A stretch of DNA of 64,000 nt from Prorocentrum cordatum. Lineage: Eukaryota > Sar > Dinophyceae > Prorocentrales > Prorocentraceae. Within the stretch, counting starts at the first letter, position 1; every line of letters starts with the position of its first letter. The position numbers and the translations under genes are program-made. The notes beneath the pieces were generated by a model. The model worked only from the letters and a program-made list of their open reading frames with translations, searched no databases and was not told the DNA's origin. The stretch lies in contig CAUYUJ010018627.1 in the NCBI GenBank assembly GCA_963575745.1, positions 277,052 through 341,051 on the forward strand. Reading direction: 5' to 3'. This document shows positions 1 to 8,455 of this stretch, piece after piece.

Positions 1-2590
1 CGGTCAGTCCAGAGACGTCGGCTGGTGTCAAATAGCTGTTGAGGGCCTGGACCCATGTCTGCTGGTCCGGCCTCCAAGGAGATGCTACCGTTGCTACTGG
101 TGTGACCACTTGTTGCCATGAACCGTCCGAGGTGTCTACCGCGGGTGTCCCCGCACCTGCGGGTGGCCCCGCTTCAGGCATGACCTCGTCCTCCTGGGCA
201 TTCATCATGAGGACTGTCTGTGTGTCGTACGGTCGTGGAGCAACATCTTGCTCGGTCATGATCAAATTGAATGGGCGACCGTCCGTCTTAGTCCAGCCCT
301 TTAGGTACATGGCGTGATCTTCCATTACACCCAGAGTTCTGTCACACATTTTAAGTGGCAGGTAGTCATCGGTGCGAATCCTGTCCGCGGGTTGGCCCCG
401 CCTCCGCGACTTGTCATAAGCCAGCGGATTGCTCCAGGCTTCGCCGACCCGATATTTCGCAATGCTCACAATCTGGAGGATATGATCGGGCGGTATACGT
501 CCGTCGTGGCCCCGTGTCATGACTATGTCATTTGCTGATCTCCATAGGGAGAAGCCACTGGACAGCATCTTGTTGATGCTGCAGAATATGAGCACCTCCG
601 AGTCAGGACGGATGCCCGATTGAATCCTCGGGTCGCCCGGGAGGTAGGGGCAGCCGTGCACAAATTGGCGCCCCCCCTTCCTTTTAGGGTTGTCCTGTGC
701 GAGGCATGAAAGGCCATTAGCAAGGATGTCCTTGACATACTCCCACTGTGTCCCGTGGATGAAATATACTGGGTCGTCTGGTTCTTTCATCCATGTTGTG
801 ATCGGCTTATAAAGCGACTCGGGACAGTGGATGCCTGGACTGCTGTGGCCGTTCGTGGCTCTGATGAAGTACTGTGGCCTGCGTGCCTTTGGTCGAAACC
901 TGGGAGGCAGCAGCATGCTGTCCTCAACGCACTTCATCTGGAGCCTGCCCTTCTGCATGCCGTGATGGTCAATCATCTCACAGCAGTTTAGCAGCACCCA
1001 ATACACGTATGACGTGTGGGGCCTGCCCTTGATCAGCACCTCGTGCATTTCACGATAGCCTTTCCACTGATCATTTTCAGTCCAGTTTGTCAGCAGATCG
1101 TCAACAACAACCCAGCCATCGTATGGATCGAAAGTGCTGATCTTTTCGAAGTGTCGGCTGAATCCGTCCTTCCAATATGGACTATGGCGTAGGGCTGTAG
1201 AGAACCATATTGACACCTTGGTCATTTGCCCTTCGCGCGGCAAAGTCGGATCCATGCCGAACCTCTCCATGACCTTCAGGAGCTCTGCTTTATGCTGCGC
1301 AACGCGTAGTGGCGGCCTGTCTCGCAACATATTTCCCACGGTTTGTTGTTCACGTTCCCAGTCGTTGCGGCACTCGAAGTTACGACGATCAGGGCAATTA
1401 ATGACCTCGTATCGGTCCGTATCGTCTCGAGTGACTCGTGGGTTTATGGTGCGCTTCGGGCCTTTGCCTTCAATGCCTTGCCAGTATTCGATGGCTCCCA
1501 GAGGGATGTTCCTAAGAACAGACATTACTGGCTGCCCGCGTGCGGGTGGCCCCGCTAATGCAGCTGGCGGCGCTTTAACGGGTGGCCCAGCAGAGCCTGC
1601 GGCTGACGAGGCAGCTCCAGCGGATGACTCCGCGCCAGGGTTCGGGTGACCTTGGTCAGCAACTGCATCATCGGTTAGTTTCTGTCGGTCGCCAACTTCT
1701 TTGAGGACTCTGAAGCGTTCTTCTCTTGAGAGAGTGCCTTCTGCGGGTGCCCCCGCTGCTGCAGCTGGCGCCGCTTTAGCGGGTGGCCCCGCAGAGCCCT
1801 TGTCCTCCTTAGCCTTGGCGGCCGCTTCTGCCCGCACCGACCTCATCCCAGCTTCGGGCTTCGGCTGTGCTTTCATTCGTGCCGAACCTGGTCGTGGTGC
1901 AAGGCGCGGCTGATGCAGAGTTGGAGTCCAGTCACCTCGGAAGGCTGCCTTAGGCTGATTGCGAGCTTCATCCTTGACATCGCCTTGGGTCGCCGGTGGC
2001 ATCGGGGTCGATGGTCCAGCAAAAGCCTTCCTCCTCTCCGTCACGGACAGACCGGGAGGATCTACCGGCTCAGGGTCGTCCGTCTTGGCGATCCCTCTGG
2101 CCTTCGCCCGCCCCTGTGTGCCTTCGGGGCTCTTGGACGGGTGCCTTTTCGCAGGAGTCGGTGAAGACGAGGAGTCGGCTTCAGGTCTTGGAGGTGGTCT
2201 GCTGCCCTTGCCCGGTTGTGGACCAGGAGGGTCTCTAGGAGGGCCTTCTGGCTGGCCATGATCATGGATGACCTGCCTCATCTGGTCGATGTCGGCAGTA
2301 CCTTTTATGGCCAGCTTGTACTTGCCATTTTCATGGCGGTGAATTACCCTCGTGCAAAACCACTTCTGCGCCGAAGAGCTGTAGTACCAGCAGGCGCATC
2401 CATCAGGGAATGGATTCTCTGAGCCGTCTTCCGCCGCCCATTCTTCATTCAGTTCGGTGTGGTCAGTGCCGGCGGCGGACCCAGCAGCAGATGCAACAGC
2501 TATCCAATCGTCGTCCGCGGACCCAGCGGCTGGCGCCGCGTCTGCGGGTGACCCCGCTTCTTGCTGGATTCTGCGGGTGACCCCGCCTCT
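1..2590 (-). CDS. Continuation of the Gag-like polyprotein with KptA/Tpt1 domain (frame 2, runs off window)
   Basis: Reading the minus strand with codon first bases at positions congruent to 1 modulo 3 gives one open frame from 2590 (bounded by TAA at 2591-2593) to base 1, about 860 codons. It joins the frame ending at 2500 between the two hairpin units at 2573-2586 and 2544-2557. The first 350 residues are acidic then Pro/Ala/Ser-rich, with AGPPA and AGSPA peptides where the hairpin repeat is translated. A conserved-looking segment (GAIEYWQGIEGKG, about 1495) leads into a KptA-like domain at about 1222-475 (see separate entry). After that come about 150 less distinctive residues with further AGPPAG units. 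The product end lies outside the window. This is either the downstream half of a single polyprotein broken by a 29-nt duplication, or a programmed frameshift product; I favour the mutation. It cannot be recovered by looking only for ATG-to-stop reading frames. Confidence 0.7.
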
Positions 2591-5500
2591 TTATGGAATC
2601 GGCGGTTCCATTCCTTGAGGCGATGGTCATTGGGAAGCTGTACCCAATTTTCCCTGACGATGTTGGCCACCTCTTCGGTCATAGGGACGCGATCGGCTTC
2701 GGTGATGCGCTTTCCTCCTCCAGGGACCTCCTTGTTAGGATCATGGACGTTGCCAGCGTCATCTCCATGAGACCAATTCCACGGGGTCTCACCGTGATGA
2801 GGACTCCTGGAGGGGCGGTCCATCGGACAACTGCGCATGTGACCTTTGAAGGGCTCGCACTGACATACTTGTTTCCTGTATGTCTTGCGATCGTTGATGA
2901 TCTCCTGTTTCTTAGCCCTTTTGTCCCAAGCCTCTGGCGTTTTGGTCTTGCCACCCTTGGTACGTATTATCACGCCAGTTTCGTCCCTTTTGGTGCAGTA
3001 CTCCTTAGAATACCAGTGGCGGATCACGTCCATCGAATAGCCGGGGTACCAGTTGATGTACCAATCCGGCACATGCTGAGCGGATACTCCAACGGAGTGC
3101 TCAGTACTGTATGGATAGCCCGATGCATCATGTGTAGGGCGTCTGGGAGCTGAACGGCTCCTCCTGCGGGCTGGCCCCGCTGACGCACTACCACGTTCCA
3201 TTGGCATTTGATCGTCATGCTCTGAGTCTCGGGGAGGCGACGGTCGTCTGTCCCTCTTGGCGTAGCGCATGTCCTCCGAGTCCTCTGAGCTGTCCTGGAC
3301 CATGAACACGTGTTGATACGGGCTTCGGAAGTACCCGATGTCGCTTAACTGCTCCATCGTGAGGTCGTTAAGGTCTATTTGATCACAACCTTGCATAAAT
3401 ACATCCATAGACCAAGCGGGTGGCTCCGCTGTTGCGGCTGGCGTCACTTCGGCGGGTGACCCCGCTAGAGCCTGGAGTGCTGTCAGCATCTGAGGTGCCG
3501 ACATGTCCGAATCCAGGTATGGACGCAGCCGTGCAGCCCCTGGGCGCGACAGCAGGTCGTTCATGGTTATCTGCTGATGTGCTGGCGCACTCAGGAGTCG
3601 GATTGCTTCAGCGACCTGCTCTTGGAGCATGTCCTTATAGTCATCTTCCGCCTCTTCGGAGTCAGAGTACGCGGGATGGCCCCGCATTTCGTCATCAGCG
3701 TCTCCCGCCTCCGAACCAGCTCGCGAAAGGTCTGGCAGCAACGGCATGCCAATCACCTGCGGTGCCAGCGCGGCGGTGAGCTCTTCCTCGGTCGCCGGGA
3801 CGGTCTCAGCTTCGGAGACCTCGTCGCCGGCGGGTGGCCCCGCTGGAAGACCGAACCAAGCATTGAACGCGACCTCGTCGACCTCGTCCCAGCCGTGGAA
3901 CTCGTCGAAGAGGGTCACTGCGTAGTCTTCCAGGGCTACGGTTGCTTCAGCGTAGCGGGCCATCACGTAATACGTGGAGGAGCCCGCAGCGGGAGCCGCT
4001 TCTGGATTGACGTAAAACTCGTAGTCAATGTAGTCTATGTCATCCATAAAAGAATTTTGAGCCAAATGTACGGATCCCTTTCCTTTCCCCTTCGGGCATT
4101 GATCGCGCAAATGCTCTGTGCTACCGCATGTATGACACTTCATAGTATTGCCAGAAGCGTCCCTAGGGTTGCCCCTCCGCCCTTTTCCCTTACCGGAGGT
4201 CCGCCTGTGACCCCGACCTTTGCCTCCGATAAGAACTTCTTCAAAGGCTATATCAGTTAAGGACGTGAGGAAAGCAGTGATACCCCTACCATGCATACGG
4301 CGTCTGCGACCCCCTTTGCCACGACCCTTTCCATATCGTTTGAAATGTCGGCGTACTGCACGTCTCACTTTTCTGACTGGTTTCTTCATAAAGCGCCTCC
4401 AACGGCGTTTTGATTTGCGATAGGCCATAAAAGCGGCTTCCGCTCTTTGTTGTTCAGAAAGGTGAGTGTCATCCGCTGGATAGTCATTACCAGCAGAGAC
4501 TATGCCATTGTGCTCATCGTCAGATGAGGTGTCTGTGTCAGTGCCAGATTCAAACGGTGAGGGTGGCTGAGACCCTTGAGCGGATGACTCCGCTTGGCCC
4601 CAGAGGGTTGTGCCCGAGGGCGGGCTTGCAGTGTAGGCGGCGCCTGGCGAGTAGTTCGACCAGGCGTTCGCCTCAGCTGCCTCTGCCGATGCCTGGCCAG
4701 TCTGCCCTAAAAGGGCAGTGGCCTCGTTGGGCATATCGGCTGGGTCAGCCCAGGGATTTGGCTCGCCAGGACCAGCGGGTGACCCCGCAGTCGTGGCGTA
4801 GACACCTGCATGTGAGTGGTGCCCTGTGAAGATACCCGCTATGTTGCCAGGAGAGCGCTCGGCAACATGTCCGTAGTTCCTCATCCTGGTCAGCAGCCTG
4901 TCATAGTCTGCTTGTGTTCGGGGCATCTGATGATTGAAGGGCTCAAGCAGGTGTTGGGCTCGTGACGCGCCAACGCCTAACGCTCTGAAGAGAATCAGCG
5001 TTAGGATCTGAAAGTTGGGGATGACAAAGCCAACAGAGTTAGCCTCGTCACGGGCCATCTCGAACCGAGCTAACACTGAGTCGATTCGCTCGCCCCTTTC
5101 GACGCGAAAGTCGATAAGGGCAGTGCCAGAGTTGAGCTGGCGCTCATCTTCCAGATTTTCAAATTTGGTGCTCAGTAAGTACAGTATATATGTTACTGCA
5201 TCCGTTGGCTGTCCATTGACAGTTACACCATAATTGATGATCTGGGAGGGGACCTGCATGGCGATACGACGAGCCAGACCTTGAAGGCCTCGTTGTAGTG
5301 CTGCAGCTTGTTGTGGTGGTGTCATATTGCCGCTCGTTACGTTTAACCATGCATGTACTTCGCGAACATATTCGCGAAAAGGCGTAGTACCGGCAGGGTC
5401 CCATGAGGGGCCAGTAGTACGCGTGTCGTCCATCCCCTGCCGCATGTATCCCACAGCACATCCCATTATTACCCACAGAATGCCGAAGATAGTTATCTTA

Positions 5501-5760
5501 ATCCAGTGCATGTGCATTTCGGCTTCGGTGATTGGTTTAGGCTGTGGTTTGTCAGGCTCTGGCGTAGTAGCCGTGAGGCGCCTGACTGGCACGGGATGCA
5601 GGTGGCCCCGCTGCGGGTAGCCCCGCAGGGTGACCACGTTCTCGATCGAGTTGCCGATTGGCATCTGGTGGAAGTCGGGAGTGAAGTAGCGCAGTGAAGT
5701 AGGAGAGAGCGTCTCGAGTTCGCGGGTTGCCCCGCTAGCTCGATCGCGGACTGGCTCCGC
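141..5760. repeat. Dispersed 14-15 bp GC hairpin repeat, at least 20 copies inside the polyprotein gene
   Basis: Consensus on the plus strand is GCGGGTGGCCCCGC: a 5-bp stem GCGGG/CCCGC with a 4-5 base loop (TGGC, TGAC, TGTC, TAGC, CTGGC and others). Copies start at 141, 159, 387, 1542, 1620, 1743, 1779, 2544, 2573, 3166, 3416, 3452, 3671, 3830, 4582, 4775, 5598, 5613, 5722 and 5746. They often occur in close pairs. Copies at 1620, 4582 and 5746 carry GCGGA/TCCGC, a compensating two-base change that keeps the stem. They are read in different frames (AGPPA, RGQPA), so the repeat is a DNA or RNA unit and not a peptide motif. I did not see it elsewhere in the window. Confidence 0.85.
475..1222 (-). 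other. KptA/Tpt1-like RNA 2'-phosphotransferase domain within the polyprotein
   Basis: Tpt1/KptA enzymes move a 2'-phosphate from an RNA splice junction to NAD+. The family signatures occur in order on the minus strand. KVSIWFSTALRHSP (LRH at 1192-1184) matches the N-terminal LS..LRH motif, followed by DGWVVVDDLL. YFIRATNGHS (Arg codon at 862) matches the family's IRAxxGHS motif. YFIHGTQWEYVKDILANGL (HGT at 757-749) matches the HGT....IL..GL motif. SGIRPDSEVLIF (Arg codon at 610) matches the VGxR...VLI motif, and WRSANDIVMTRG (Asn codon at 532) the S.N.V.LT motif. The Arg-His pair and both later arginines, which I remember as the catalytic set in yeast Tpt1, appear to be present, so the domain may be active. 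The HVH motif region is altered (FVHGCPY). No bacterial operon context; it sits inside a retroelement-type polyprotein. Confidence 0.75.
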
Positions 5761-6015
5761 TCCTCGCAGAGCCGGCGCAACATGGTATTCCACCGTAGTA
5801 GTAGTCCACCAAGTTGTGCCGTGGATTACAGGAATCAGAGCGAGAGCCAGCCACACGAGAGTGTAGCCAGCTCCGCTACCAAGTCGAAAACAAGCTGGTA
5901 AGCTTAGGTATGTGTTACGCTTTAAGCGTTGCCATATCCCAGGCTTTGGCTCATATCGCATGAGCAAGAGAGCAAGACGAAGCATGGGATCTGGAGTAAA
6001 GGATAGGATGGGCAT
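2500..6015 (-). CDS. Retroelement Gag-like polyprotein, N-terminal part (frame 1 of a split gene)
   Basis: About 1170 codons. The first in-frame ATG is at 6015; the frame is open upstream to a TAA at 6133-6135 but has no earlier ATG, and a TTG at 6021 is an unlikely start. Two hydrophobic segments lie near residues 50-69 (YTLVWLALALIPVI) and 173-190 (ITIFGILWVIMGCAVGY). A helical Gag-like core follows (about 225-400, ending in LLEPFNHQMPRTQ...GHVAERSPGNIA). I recognise this core only as a recurrent dinoflagellate retroelement family. A basic KGRGKG stretch precedes a CX2CX4HX4C zinc knuckle (CHTCGSTEHLRDQC, about 627-640). Acidic, Pro/Ser-rich sequence and a second Cys/His cluster (CQCEPFKGHMRSC) come later. 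The frame stops at 2500, but homologous-looking sequence continues at once in another frame, so the stop comes from a frameshift near 2560. It probably acts as a structural RNA-binding protein; membrane anchoring is inferred from the hydrophobic segments. No reverse transcriptase or integrase is visible. Confidence 0.7.
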   Translation of the reverse strand: MPILSFTPDPMLRLALLLMRYEPKPGIWQRLKRNTYLSLPACFRLGSGAGYTLVWLALALIPVIHGTTWWTTTTVEYHVAPALRGAEPVRDRASGATRELETLSPTSLRYFTPDFHQMPIGNSIENVVTLRGYPQRGHLHPVPVRRLTATTPEPDKPQPKPITEAEMHMHWIKITIFGILWVIMGCAVGYMRQGMDDTRTTGPSWDPAGTTPFREYVREVHAWLNVTSGNMTPPQQAAALQRGLQGLARRIAMQVPSQIINYGVTVNGQPTDAVTYILYLLSTKFENLEDERQLNSGTALIDFRVERGERIDSVLARFEMARDEANSVGFVIPNFQILTLILFRALGVGASRAQHLLEPFNHQMPRTQADYDRLLTRMRNYGHVAERSPGNIAGIFTGHHSHAGVYATTAGSPAGPGEPNPWADPADMPNEATALLGQTGQASAEAAEANAWSNYSPGAAYTASPPSGTTLWGQAESSAQGSQPPSPFESGTDTDTSSDDEHNGIVSAGNDYPADDTHLSEQQRAEAAFMAYRKSKRRWRRFMKKPVRKVRRAVRRHFKRYGKGRGKGGRRRRMHGRGITAFLTSLTDIAFEEVLIGGKGRGHRRTSGKGKGRRGNPRDASGNTMKCHTCGSTEHLRDQCPKGKGKGSVHLAQNSFMDDIDYIDYEFYVNPEAAPAAGSSTYYVMARYAEATVALEDYAVTLFDEFHGWDEVDEVAFNAWFGLPAGPPAGDEVSEAETVPATEEELTAALAPQVIGMPLLPDLSRAGSEAGDADDEMRGHPAYSDSEEAEDDYKDMLQEQVAEAIRLLSAPAHQQITMNDLLSRPGAARLRPYLDSDMSAPQMLTALQALAGSPAEVTPAATAEPPAWSMDVFMQGCDQIDLNDLTMEQLSDIGYFRSPYQHVFMVQDSSEDSEDMRYAKRDRRPSPPRDSEHDDQMPMERGSASAGPARRRSRSAPRRPTHDASGYPYSTEHSVGVSAQHVPDWYINWYPGYSMDVIRHWYSKEYCTKRDETGVIIRTKGGKTKTPEAWDKRAKKQEIINDRKTYRKQVCQCEPFKGHMRSCPMDRPSRSPHHGETPWNWSHGDDAGNVHDPNKEVPGGGKRITEADRVPMTEEVANIVRENWVQLPNDHRLKEWNRRFHKEAGSPAESSKKRGHPQTRRQPLGPRTTIG

Positions 6016-6098
6016 CGTCAATGGAAAAGGTATTTTCCGATCTCTGATGCAAGTCGTGCGCCTCGGTGAGGCACAATCACATATTTGGCCGGGCCCGG

Positions 6099-6114
6099 CT
6101 TGAGCCAGGCACGG
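6099..6114 (-). promoter_or_regulatory. Possible relict of the dinoflagellate spliced leader upstream of the polyprotein
   Basis: On the minus strand this reads CCGTGCCTGGCTCAAG. The canonical dinoflagellate spliced leader, as I recall it, is CCGTAGCCATTTTGGCTCAAG; all 16 bases match in order if one A and the four bases ATTT are missing. It lies about 85 nt upstream of the ATG at 6015, where a spliced-leader remnant would sit in a gene re-inserted through cDNA. The gapped match could be chance in GC-rich sequence. Confidence 0.3.
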
Positions 6115-6359
6115 CAGCGGTACATGCTCGATTTATACCTCGCCTTTAACCTTCTCCGTTTAAAGTCAGATCGCAGCCCGACGGCACGAGAGAAGAGCAG
6201 AGGGGAACGCAGGAAACAGGAGAGGAGGAGTAGTGGGGAGAGGGGGAGACAAGGAAGGAAGGATGGGGGGACCACGCTGCTCTATTCAAAACGAGTACCC
6301 AACACAGGAGGGTTGGGGGAAAAAAACCTGTCTCGCCTATCCCCATCCGACGGCCACCC

Positions 6360-6720
6360 GAGGCTTCAAGATGGCTCCAAGATGGCCCAAGAGGGCCCCA
6401 AGATCGTTCCCAAGGCTCCCGAGAGCGCTTCAAGACGGCCCCAAGAGGAGGCCCGAGGAGGCTCCAACAAGCGCCCAAGAGGCCTCCAAGAGGCTCCAAC
6501 GAAACGCCCAACGCGGCCCAAGAGGGCTCCGAGACTGCCCGCGAAACCCACTGGACAGCCCAAGACAGCTCTAAGATGGGCCCCATCGGGGGAACCCGAA
6601 TTGAACTTCCTAGCTTGCCGACCCGCGCGATCGTCTCAAAGCGCTCAAGATGGCCCCCAGGCGGCCGAAGGCGCCGCCAAGGAACCCCAAGGGAGCCTCA
6701 AGAGGCCCTCCTAGAGAGCC
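6360..6720. repeat. AAGAGGCCCC-type degenerate minisatellite
   Basis: Imperfect 12-14 bp units around CCAAGAGGCCCC and CCAAGATGGCCC follow one another. The same unit recurs at 21670-22150, 24020-24640 (opposite strand), 42000-42450, 43380-43830, 47400-47800, 48480-49100 and 58975-59225. Long overlapping reading frames here encode only PKRPPRGP or GASWGPLGG repeats and are not supported as genes. The flanks, 6133-6360 and 6720-7160, hold nothing else I can identify. Confidence 0.7.
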
Positions 6721-7166
6721 TCGCCAACCTATCTTCAAAGCGCAGGGGAACTCTGAGGGGCGAAACGATCGCCAAGCCTTGGACGCGCGCCCCGTGGCTC
6801 GCGACGGGCGCCGCACCGCCCCAGCAAGCGCCCCCTTCTCAGCGCGCGGCCTGCGGAGGGCCCGCCTTAAGGACCACAGGGTTGCTACCGGCCTTTCTCT
6901 TTCTTGCCCTTCCCCGTGCCTTTTTTTGCCTAGAAGAGGCCCCCCTCCCTCCCCTCAATATCGCGGGGGCGGTGGAAACTCCTGGGTTATGGGCGGTGGG
7001 GGCGGGGGGGGCCGAACGTCCGAAACTCGGGGGGGCGCCGCACCTCGCCGAATAAATTCCGCCAACCTCGAACTCCCGCGAAGGTCCCCCGCGTTCGTGA
7101 CACCCCGCAGATCCGATCCACGGCGGAACGGTTGCATGCTGCTGCCATTGCTACCTGCTCCTTGTC

Positions 7167-7910
7167 CTACTGGCCGCTGAGCTCCGCCGGCAGCTTCGCT
7201 GCGCCCCGCCCCAGCGGGCCCCGCGGGGCTGGGCCGATGCGGCGGGCGGCGCCGAAACGCCTCAGCATCTCTTCCACCAGGGCGATGAGCGCCGGCCCCA
7301 TCTCGTGTGTGTAGTCGATCGCGTAGATCAATCTGCCCCTCGCGCAGCCCTCCTGCTTCGCCTTGCTCCTCTTCCAGTGCCAGTGGAGCACCAGTGAACC
7401 CACCTCCTGAACCGATATCTTCGCCAACTTCTCGGTCCACATCTCGAGCGCCGCAGTCATCTACGGTTCCGTCTGCTCTGTTTTCTTCTCCATCGTCGCG
7501 GCCCAGTGGAACACCTGCATGAAGATCGCCACGAAAGGCGGGCCCCTGGCTGCGAAGTCGACCGCCTCGCCGTCCTTTTGGCGCTGCTTCAGGAGCTGCG
7601 ACTGGCCGTTGTAGTCCTGACCAGGCATCTCGTTCTGCACCGCGAAACCGCAGTCCACGGCCACGTCGCACGCGCGGTGCACTGTGCTGCTCAGGTCCGC
7701 CAGCGCCCCACTGTCGGTGAAGACCAGCTTGGCGACCAGCAGCACCAGGTTCTGAAGAGCGTTGGACCCGCCCGCCACGCGCTTGGCTTCGTCTCTGGCG
7801 GCGCCGCTGCGCGTCTTCTTGGCGGCGGGGCCGGAGGATGGGTCCTTCATCCAAGCTGGCCTCGACAGGTCCTCGTCGGCCGCCGCGGCCGCTGCCGCCG
7901 CCGAGCTCAT
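7167..7910 (-). pseudogene. Broken gene of unknown function (one in-frame stop)
   Basis: From ATG at 7910 the frame runs 149 codons, hits a TAG, and the next codon is an ATG at 7460 opening 97 more codons in the same frame. The protein text is coherent on both sides of the stop. After a poly-Ala start come helical segments NALQNLVLLVAKLVF, GFAVQNEMPGQDYNGQSQLL and FVAIFMQVFHWAATMEKK; after the stop, EMWTEKLAKISVQEVGSLVLHWH and MGPALIALVEEMLRRFG. Unbroken it would be about 247 residues. Upstream on the same strand, 8052-7911, another frame encodes a C2H2-like stretch (CVLCDYHSIDVGDLCNHLVTSHL) that may be the true N-terminus, separated by a frame change in the Ala-coding repeat. I recognise no family. 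The in-frame stop could be a mutation, an intron edge or a sequencing error. Confidence 0.4.
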
Positions 7911-8279
7911 CGTAGTCGCCAGCTGGGTCGAAAGGAACTTCGGGGACGCCTGGGATCGGCGATGCTACGTCCACTGGGAGGTGACTTGTAACCAAATGGT
8001 TGCACAAATCGCCCACGTCTATCGAATGGTAATCGCAGAGAACACATACCAATGATGCGGGAGGCTGACGGGCTGCAAACGTGGAGGACCCTCTCGCGGG
8101 GCATGATCCGCTTGCGAGGGTTATCCGCTGGTGTTTGTAGGGATTAGTGGCTAGCGAAGACCCGTCGGCAGACTATGCATGTATTCGTCGGCGTCACCGC
8201 CGAACCTATATGTTTCCGCACATCCTAACTGGGGTTCTTGTTTTCTCTGCACACCCTCCGCGCAGGATCTCCTCATCCT

Positions 8280-8455
8280 CCCTCTCCTCTGCTCCTCTTT
8301 GCTTCCTCCCCCGCATCATCATCACCATCATCATCATTCCCCACTCATCATCATCATCACCATTAGCATCACCATCACCATCCCACGATCACTCACCATC
8401 ATCGGCATCGAACGATCATCATCATCATCATCATCATCACTACTCGCTGACTTGA
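8280..8455. repeat. CAT/CCT-rich microsatellite
   Basis: Mixed TCC, CATCAT and CACCAT triplets form a short low-complexity stretch immediately before the 160-bp satellite. Confidence 0.7.

Noticed and set aside
6085-6714. Long overlapping plus- and minus-strand reading frames
   Set aside because: They translate the AAGAGGCCCC minisatellite and lack any non-repetitive conserved segment.
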